Assembly (NCBI GenBank): GCA_905331475.1
Contig: CAJNYU010001035.1
Span: forward strand, 124,001 to 188,000
Source: Rotaria socialis
Lineage: Eukaryota; Rotifera; Eurotatoria; Philodinida; Philodinidae
Direction: 5' to 3'
Length of the DNA: 64,000 nucleotides
Position 1 is the first letter of the stretch; each line of letters starts with the position of its first letter. Shown piece after piece: positions 1 through 8,203 of the stretch. The notes under the pieces are model-generated. The model did not search any database. It was given only the letters and a program-made list of their open reading frames with translations, and was not told where the DNA came from. The position numbers were made by a program, and so were the translations under genes.

Positions 1-729
1 GTTAGAAAGAGAAATATGATGCGCAAAGATTGTTAACGCACAAATGATGTCGATGATAATTCTTGATAACTTACAACGTTTGTAACATGGACTGGCTGTG
101 GTGATGAAGCCATCATCGTTCTGAAAAAAAATAATATTGATGATTCATCTACAATGACGATATGCATCGAGAAAAGATCGGACTACATTTATATAGATAT
201 ATATATATACACAAATATAACATTTGTCACTGCTCCCTGTTTTCTCCATCAACTAAGTTACGCAGTGACGAAAGAAAACAAGTCTTATAGAAAGAAAAAA
301 ACTAAAAAAAATGTTGTTCTGTTCTCTTCTACGCGTTTAGAGAGAGTTGTTTCATTTCGCTCTGTTGTACTTGCCTTCAATGAGAAAAACACAAAGAAAT
401 GATAATAGTAAAATGAATCACCTAGAAAACAAGAAGGCTAGAGGAAGACACACAGACACTATCTATCTGTTCTTATCAATAGAGGTCGGGCATATGCGCG
501 AACCCCCATATCTTTTTGATTAGTCAACATCTAGGCCCATTGATAGTATAAAAAAATATAGTTGCTTGCTTTTTCTCTTTATGATTTTAATTTATCAGTT
601 AGATTGATAATTTAGCAAACTATCAAAGATGCTTTGGGGTAAATATTTACCTAGAAGAACAAGAAATAAAAATTGTTATTTTTAACTATTATTTGATTAG
701 ATTCTAAAATAGTTAAAGAAGAATCATCA
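1..729. other. Upstream non-coding stretch, no gene seen
   Basis: AT-rich sequence with a short TA-rich run near 190-210. The open frame at 154-402 has low-complexity composition (Tyr/Ile runs from TA repeats, then poly-Lys) and no recognisable domain, so I treat it as chance. The last part presumably holds the promoter of the TTF-type gene that starts at 730. Confidence 0.5.
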
Positions 730-2833
730 ATGATGTTTGGTAATATGAATCACGGTGAACAATTTCAATCGGCAACAACAGCAGATAAATTATTTCTCGA
801 TAGATATCAAGCTGATTTACAATCCATGGTAGATTCTTACATTACATCTGTTGATAGCCTATCATCCATAAGACCATCATCCATCAAAACACGACGCATT
901 ATATCGCCACTAAAATATCAACGTCATGTGAACGCGAATTCATCATCATCATTAGTGACATTTGATCGTGATCCAGCATCAACAATAACAACCGAACATT
1001 TAACCGATGAACTTCGTTGGTTATTGATTCAATATGGGCCACATCAACCACGTGATGATGAAGATAAATTTCTAGCAAGTGCAACATCAACAAATAATCG
1101 CAGAGGAACAATACGTTTTCGTTCTAAATGGTTCGATGATCCACGCTTTTCAGATTGGCTTGAATATTCATTATCAGCTGGTCGTGCTTATTGTTTTTAT
1201 TGTCGTTTATTTGCTGAGTCAAATCGAAATCGAGCATTCTCACGTGATGGTATACTTGCTAAAAGGACTTATTTTACTTTATCTACACTATTTATTTCAG
1301 GTATAAAAAATTGGCGTAAATGTTTAGGATCTCGTGGTCAAATAAAACGACGTTCAACAGGAGCATCGATGAGACCTGATGAGAATTTAGTCATATCTCA
1401 AAGACGTGGCCTATTAGAATCTCATGCTATGTCTGAAGCACATAAACAAGCCTATAACAAATACCTTGCATTTGTTGATCAAATGAATTTTGTTACAGAA
1501 CCAAGTGAAAGCAAACAATCTGGTAAATATTGATTGACAAAAGAAAAGCGCATTTCTATCTTGTTATTGAATTCTATCAAAAAAAAAACTTAATTAAGTA
1601 ATTCTATAGCACATCAAAAGTAAATGATTCGTTCTGAATATACATAAAACGAAACATACGAGGAAACTTTCTTCTAGTTTGACAGGTAAAAGAAACTAAG
1701 TTTTACTTATCTAGTCAATCCTATGACCTTCTATCAGTAGTGTCACCTTGCATTTAATACTAAGATAAAAAATATGATCCATATTTTTCATTTGTTTGAT
1801 TACTGTCTATCAGATGACAAAATTTCAAGATTTACTAAACATGGAACAAACTCTGCTGCTTTGAATCAAAAAATTAATGATGCCTATTTTTTTGCCATCA
1901 AAGAGATTTTTTAATCAACTCGAATGCCATTTTTTGTCTCATGTGAAAACTTACGGATGTGTCAACTGTGCGCGACTTTCCTGTCACAGACAAGAACTGT
2001 AGTCGTGAGCACAATTAAAATTAATTCCTGTACTGAACTTATAGAAATCATACAAACGAGGATACTTCAAAGGATTAACTAAGCCAGAATAATAACAGCT
2101 GTTCTGATCTGGTCGAAAGAATGTTGCTTGCTGTGAAGAAAGTCTGAAACTGAGTACTCGCATAGATTCATTTTCCTTGTCAATTTATTAGAGTATCTGG
2201 TATTTAAATTGTTAATATTTTTTAAGCGCCTAATCATTTTGAGTACTGAATTGAAAAGCACTTATGAAAATCGTGTCTTATATTATGGATATTTCTTCCT
2301 TCGTTCTTACAAATGAAAAAAATTCAAGTCAGTAGTAGAATCATGCATATGCAATTCTGATAATGTGTGCAGTTCGTACTGCTTTTTACATAGTATTTCT
2401 GTTTTAATTGCGCTTCAATTCGTCTCAAACGCTCAGAAAATGGATTTACCTCGAGAAAAAGATTTTGACTACATTAAGAAATCAAAGCTGTTTAGTATTT
2501 TTTTTTCTTACAAAAAGCCTACTTACACCCTTAAGATAATAGACAGCAGCTTAGAAATGTTCTTTTATGTTCGTTCATACGTCTCGTGTTATTTCAATTT
2601 TTAACCATTTTCTCTTATTAGAAAAAGATCTCTTTCCCTAAAGCCTGGATGTTCATTTTTTAATTGAATGCTCAGAAACTGTAAAAGCAAAAACTTGACA
2701 TGTAATGCCAGAATAGACTTGTTTCCATAGAATTTTATTAATTTATCTTACTAATCGATATTTATTTTGCTTAGGTGATTCAATACATCAAATAAATCAC
2801 GGTGAAGAAACGAACCAAGAGACCAATATGTGA
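730..2833 (+). CDS. TTF-type zinc-finger protein (ZMYM1/hAT-associated N-terminal domain), no transposase core
   Basis: Three exons, 730-1249, 1301-1522 and 2775-2833, close to 266 aa. Residues 95-107 (LRWLLIQYGPHQP) and 134-161 (WFDDPRFSDWLEYS... then CFYCRLF) match the TTF-type domain found at the front of hAT-type transposases and ZMYM1-like proteins. Removing the 51-nt intron 1250-1300 restores the family motif DGIKNWRKC; unspliced, the intron reads through without a stop. A His pair (SHAMSEAH) follows, as in the family. No DDE/hAT catalytic region or dimerisation domain follows, so this is a truncated transposon gene or a co-opted DNA-binding fragment. The last exon, after a 1252-nt intron, is supported only by phase and splice sites. 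A competing acceptor at 1814/1815 also keeps the frame open for about 30 codons. Confidence 0.6.
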
Positions 2834-3148
2834 TTCGTGTTGTTATAATTGTTTTTTTTTGTATTCTAGTAGCTTAGTTAGAATTTATGTACATTCTTTT
2901 TCTTGAACTTTTTTCTTTTAAATTGCGAGTAGGTATGACACGACATTGAAAAGATAAATTATAATGCGTAAATATTTTTTCGGCGATTTGTCAGATCAGC
3001 TTTTTTCGCTATTGGTACTGTTGTTGTTAATAAATATCATGAAAAACTGCAATGAATCAATGAGCGCTCATTACAATACGCTTAAATGTCTTTTCAAAAA
3101 CCAAGTCTTTGTCTATTATTATTTAATGTAATAATCAAACGAAAATTA

Positions 3149-3496
3149 ATGACAAAACAGGAAAGATTATTAAGTGAAATAATTGCTTTACATGATCGGA
3201 ATCTCGAATTGATTATCGATAAATCAGATAGTGCTAGAAGTTTATTATTACAATCATTATTTGATCGACAAATACAAGAATATATACATTTGAATTATCA
3301 TATACCTATTGAAACCTATGATAATTATATGTATCGATTAAATTCAATGATTATTCATCATCCAAATGATTTTGATAGACATAAAAATTTATCCGATAAA
3401 AATCGTTTTCTATCCGAGAGAGAATACTATCGATTTAAATTCTTTTTCTTGAAATTTTTATATTTATATTCAAATAATGTAGATCAATCGTTTTAA
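3149..3496 (+). CDS. Hypothetical 115-aa protein or terminal exon
   Basis: Open frame starting MTKQERLLSEII, rich in charged and Ile/Leu residues, with balanced codon use unlike the surrounding AT-rich DNA. An AAAACAG just after the ATG could instead be a splice acceptor, making this the last exon of an upstream gene. The frame opens further upstream, but that part (3086-3148) looks non-coding. No family recognised; probably mostly helical. Confidence 0.35.
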   Translation: MTKQERLLSEIIALHDRNLELIIDKSDSARSLLLQSLFDRQIQEYIHLNYHIPIETYDNYMYRLNSMIIHHPNDFDRHKNLSDKNRFLSEREYYRFKFFFLKFLYLYSNNVDQSF

Positions 3497-3682
3497 ACGG
3501 CAATAAAAAAGACTCGACAGATAACAATAGGTAGTTTAAATCAAGTTTAGCGTACACAATCGAAAATGGAATTAACATAACAAATACTTGAGTTTGTTTT
3601 TTGTGTGTGTGTGTATGTTAGTATGAACTCGAAGAAATACATTAAAGTAATCATCATGGGATCAGGATCAAGTATATAATTA

Positions 3683-4236
3683 GGGTAAATAGACTTTTGA
3701 TCCCCAAAAAAATGACTATTGATCACCAAAATGTGTACGTTGCGAAATGATCACCAAAAAAAGATACAAATGACCCCCAATTTGCTTTTTGTGGAATGAA
3801 TGGTAGAGTTGTGGTAGATAACGTGTTTATCTCAAAAGACAACAGATTGATAAGACATAATTAAACAATAATCATAATTGAATCAAAATGATCTCATTAA
3901 CTGGGAATAGTTACACAAAATGCTCTATCATAACAATGCAGAAAACTAAAAATGCCAAGTACAAAAAAAGTTCGAACAGCATGGTTACCATGATTTTGGT
4001 AGAACATATTTTCTGTTTCCATTGTTTATTGTATTTTGTGTAACTATAGTTGTTATTTATTATTCTATCTGTTATTGTATTGATAATAAATTCGGTGATC
4101 GAATATATTTTTTTATGATCATTTCACAATAAAATAGATTGGGGATCATTTGTACATTTTTTTGGTGATCATTTCGCAACTAACGCATTTTGGTGATCAA
4201 TAGTCATTTTTTTGGGGATCAAAAATATTGCTACCC
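3683..4236. mobile_element. 554-bp MITE with long terminal inverted repeats and 9-bp target duplication (Mutator-like pattern)
   Basis: The left arm (about 3683-3800) and right arm (about 4120-4236) are inverted copies over roughly 110 bp, with high identity and termini starting GGGTA. The element is bounded by a perfect direct repeat ATATAATTA at 3674-3682 and 4237-4245, read as the target-site duplication. Within each arm a unit of the form TGAT(C/A)CCCAAAA recurs about four times at 20-30 bp spacing. The interior has no credible reading frame, so this is non-autonomous. Long TIRs with a 9-bp duplication are known of Mutator-like elements; the family call is inference. Confidence 0.85.
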
Positions 4237-4669
4237 ATATAATTACAATTAGATTCCTTTGATAAGAAAAATAAATTAAAAGTTATTTATAATTGAAATA
4301 TGTTTTGCTAAACATTGTACACAATCATTAGCTTTTATACAATAGTCAATTTCAACTCGCAGAAGAAAAACAGATTGACTGAGTAGATCGACACATTCAC
4401 AATAAATAGCAATACTCTTTATTACGGAAATCAAATTGCTGATTTTTAAGGTTAAAGCAATCTATTCTATCGGTGATTTATTTTATCTAGAGACAAAAAA
4501 TAAGAAATAACTATATTTGGTCTGCTGATTCTTGTCAAGGATTATCGTCTTTGTCAGGTTTCCCATAAATATGTATGCGCAATTATGGAAATGGTTACGG
4601 TACACTCAAACAAGTATAAGGTGTGAGTGAGGCTAAAGAAGATACCAACATCCACATCCTCAAGATTTA

Positions 4670-5560
4670 TCGATTAAATTAAATGATTTATCAGATGCGA
4701 TTCTTATATTTATTTTGAGAAAATCGTATGATATCGAAGTGTTCTATTCTTTAATAGACGTTAATAAACGATTTAATACAATTGCACATGATTCAATTTT
4801 TACAAGCCATTTAAAATTATTTATTTTTGAATCATGACATGCATCCATTACCTGATGCAATGCTGGATCGGTTTTATTCAGAAATTTTACCAAAAATTCA
4901 CCATAAAATCAAATGGCTTGATCTTGAACCAACATCTTTGGAACGTATTCTTCTTGCTGCAAATTGTTCTAATTTATATGAAGTTAGTTTAATTCTGAAT
5001 AAGGCAGAAGTAAATAAAAATTCAACATAATTTCTTATATTATATTTATTATGTAATTGAGTAGCTGATTCAGTAATCTAAATGTGAACTTATATGTTGG
5101 ATTTGTAGTTTTCAATAAACTGAACAAATCCATATCGTATAATTTGATGAATATTAAAAATAATTGGTTTGTTTTTAAGATATTTTATTATTATTTAGAT
5201 GTCACTACTTTTACTCGTACAGTCAAAAGTATACTATCATCACTTCTTATCGGTATTAGTAAATATGAAAGCTAAATTCTAATAGATGATGCTAATAAAT
5301 TTATTTTTACACGTATCTTTACGATGTTCGCCAATTTACAGTATTTACATGTCGGCTCATCTTTAATGTGGTATCAACGATTTTTATTTAGCGTGACATT
5401 CTCAAATGTTATTTCTTCAAATCTGTTAGAATTACATATGTCTGTAACTTATTTTACTGATTTGCTTTATTTACTTGATGGACGTTTCGATCAACTTCAT
5501 ACATGTCATGTTAATATTTTCATCATTAAAAGTAACAGTTGAGCAATTCATAGTGGGGTA
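4670..5560 (+). pseudogene. Decayed F-box/leucine-rich-type gene of the bdelloid-expanded family
   Basis: Consecutive blocks resemble a family I know from bdelloid genomes. An F-box-like start (KLNDLSDAILIF, then VNKRFNTIAHDSIFTSHL) lies in one frame at 4676-4825. LPDAMLDRF...LPKIHHKIKWLDLE is in another frame from 4827 with a stop at 5028. A block around SSLLIGISKYES ends in a stop at 5273, and FANLQYLHVGSS...LLYLLDGRFDQL at 5324-5542 ends at TGA. The order matches an intact F-box plus repeat protein, but at least one frameshift and several stops break it. It cannot make a full adaptor for an SCF ubiquitin ligase. The match is from memory, without a search. Confidence 0.7.
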
Positions 5561-7057
5561 AATTATTTCTGATTAATACTGCATTTGTTAAAATAAATTG
5601 TATTTTTATTGATTTTTCTAGGAAAAATTGTCTAATCGAAAATGCTTTTTTGTGTACTCAAAAAGTGAGTACACTCTAGAATCGGTCAGTGTGTCCGGTC
5701 GTCCGTCCGGCCGTAGGCACGATAACTTGCGAAAGGAGAGTCAGACCGTGATGAAATTTTCCACACAGTTCAATCTCATGAATATCTCGGTCGAGTTCGA
5801 AGATGAGAAGAATCCCTCAAGAANGATATGCTTCGATTTACAACTAGTGAACGAAATCAGCAAGTACTAAATTATTTGTATTTTCAATATACTGTAAAGC
5901 GAAGGGTGTGGGTGTGTTTATCTCTTCTCTATTTTCTTATGGGATGATAATTAATAAAATATAGCCAGACTTTCTCTCATGTTAATTGATACTCTCATAT
6001 AGAATGGGACGAGTTAAGAATCAAATAATTTTTAACTGGGACGAATTAGAGTAAAAGAAGATGGGACTAATTTCGTGGGACGAATTATGGGACGAATGTG
6101 GGGAATACCTTTCCATTGATGAAAAAATGAATTGTAGTCAATAAAAAGTCTTAGAAAAATGAATTATATTATACATCAAAAAGAGCGACAAAGAAAATTG
6201 ATCAACTATTAAATATCTTTATCTGGTTGAACTCGAACTTCATGAAGCGCACGATGATTACGTTGAATAATTCCTGGTTCACACGAAGACTTATTTACCC
6301 AATAAAATTCATCTTTCTGTCAGTTATCAAAAACTGAAAAGTGTTGCGGAAGTTTTTTCAAGATGCGAAACACGAATCAATTGTACAAAAGTGTATTCTT
6401 TATGTATACGTGACAAACATGAAATTAGTAAAAATTTAAAAGGCTGAACTCTTCCCGGTCAAAACTATCTGACTGTATTCTACTCCTCTTGCCAGCCACT
6501 TTTGATATCAAATATTTATACTCTTCATCGTAGACTCCATTCTTCACGCTCAGTCTTGATTCGCCTTACTATTCTTTCTTTACAATATCGACTATTCTCG
6601 CTGGATAAGCACTCGTACTCACACTTCAATTGAAAACTTGAAAGAACTCTAACAGTTCTACATGTGAGACAATATATGCTTCAATTTATTCGTGGAAAAA
6701 TAATATTGTCTAATTAAAACACGATTGTTAACGATCGGTAGAAGAAAAAGAACAAAATATGAATGGTTTTAATTGTTTCAAGAAAGTGTCTGTGTACACT
6801 GGCATGCCTAAATTTGCTACTAGTATTTTTGAACATCATTGAGGATCTTATTGAAGAAAAAACATGAGATCTACTGAAGATTTGCTTTTAACTATGAGAC
6901 ATTTAAATAAGCTCTTGTGGTTTTTTAAATAGTCAACGTCAAGAGTCATTAATTCTGTTCAAAGATTATTATTAATGAGAATATAATTCTTTAGTTGTTG
7001 TTAATTGGATCAAGCATTTCTTTCTTTATTATGATCTCAAGAGAACAACAGGCTACG
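5561..7057. other. Gene-poor stretch with repeat fragments and one undetermined base
   Basis: No credible gene. It contains a GC-rich block at about 5680-5770 with a CCGTCCG-type repeat core. An N lies at 5824. GGGTGTGGGTGTG is at 5904-5916 and resembles the bdelloid telomere unit. Several GGGACGAATTA-like repeats lie at about 6004-6100. The open frame 5628-5870 crosses the GC block and the N and looks repeat-derived. Confidence 0.45.
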
Positions 7058-7693
7058 TATTAATCGTGGGCAAAAATTAAGCCAATGAGTGAAAAATGAC
7101 CGCCGTGTGGAACAATTGAAATTTTATTTTCTTATTTTTATTGCGTTTCCAAGCCGCGGTCACTTTTCAATTAAGAAGCAGCCAACAAACATAAAATGAT
7201 TGTTATATATATATATATATATATATTAATTCATACAACTAATACATGAACACAAAAAAATTTACTCTTCGTCGCTACTATCTTTAGCATCCTTTAAGAC
7301 ATCTATATATCGATGAGAAATACTTCGTAAGACTTTCTGATATGCATCAAAATCTTTATCAGGACTTAGTTCTACAAACGTATATGAATGAACCATTTCG
7401 GTTTTCACTTCGTAATCGATATAAATAATTGTTGTATAAAAGTGCTTTTTCTTCTCTTTGAGTTGTTGACCAAGCGAAATTTGTATCCATTGTGTCAGAT
7501 GAAGTATCACTTTTTTTCTCATCATTCTATATGTATCAATTTCACAATAACGAATCAATTTCGAAATAACTAATTAATTGAAAAATGACCGTAGTTTGGA
7601 AACGCAATAAAAATAAGAAAAAATAAAATTTCAATCGTTCCAAACTGCGGTCATTTTTCACTAATTGGTTTAATTTTTGCCCGCAATTAGTAA
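7058..7693. mobile_element. 636-bp long-TIR element with hairpin ends carrying an open frame
   Basis: About 115 bp at the left end (GGGCAAAAATTAA, GTGAAAAATGACCGC, GCGTTTCCAA...) recurs inverted at the right end with only scattered differences. Each arm is itself an inverted repeat: GTGAAAAATGACCGC at one side pairs with GCGGTCATTTTTCA-type sequence about 80 bp away, so each end can fold into a hairpin. A GCTACG direct repeat at 7052-7057 and 7694-7699 may be the target duplication. The interior holds a TA microsatellite (7204-7226) and a minus-strand reading frame. Confidence 0.75.
7262..7525 (-). CDS. 88-aa open frame inside the long-TIR element, unknown product
   Basis: From ATG at 7525 the frame reads MMRKKVILHLTQWIQISLGQ, then a mixed hydrophobic/charged segment, ending in an acidic tail KDAKDSSDEE. 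Composition is protein-like and unlike the AT-rich flanks. No transposase motif is visible. It may be a captured host exon or a small element-encoded protein. An in-frame TTG at 7558 would lengthen it by 11 codons. Function unknown. Confidence 0.4.
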   Translation of the reverse strand: MMRKKVILHLTQWIQISLGQQLKEKKKHFYTTIIYIDYEVKTEMVHSYTFVELSPDKDFDAYQKVLRSISHRYIDVLKDAKDSSDEE

Positions 7694-7954
7694 GCTACGA
7701 TTCATAGTCATGGACACCACTAATTTGTTTCACTAACAGTAAGAGGACTCTTCGTTTCAAGGTACAAATGACTAAAACACTTCAAATCTTTACAAAATAT
7801 TTATTAGACCCAATTTATTATGAAATATGACAATTCTACAGAAACACCACCATCTAGCAATCAAGCTATCTTCTTAGCTGTAAGTGTACTAGACTTTTCA
7901 CAATAAAACACTATCTAGAAATTTAAAAAAAAAAGAATGTTATTCATCGTGTTG

Positions 7955-7958
<4 letters not shown>

Positions 7959-7987
<29 letters not shown>
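7959..7987. repeat. (TA)n microsatellite
   Basis: Uninterrupted alternating TA run in the spacer between the long-TIR element and the 988-aa gene. The rest of 7694-8203 shows no other gene and presumably includes the promoter of the gene at 8204. Confidence 0.9.
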
Positions 7988-7989
<2 letters not shown>

Positions 7990-8203
7990 TTATTAATTGT
8001 GTTCTTCCATATCTTGAGATAGAGTATAAAAAAATAATATGAGAACTGGTATTTTTCTTATCTTTCGTCTATCTCATAGAGAACATCTTTATATATCTCA
8101 ACATATTTGTGGTAAGATCTTACACATAGTTTTCATTCCTTTAGCTGGCTCGGTGTGGTTATTATTATTATTTATTTAAAGAAAAAAAACAGAAGAATAA
8201 ACT

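Noticed and set aside
1815..1913. Alternative third exon of the TTF-type gene after an acceptor CTATCAG
   Set aside because: It keeps phase for about 30 codons but shows no family similarity; the exon at 2775-2833 was preferred, with low certainty.
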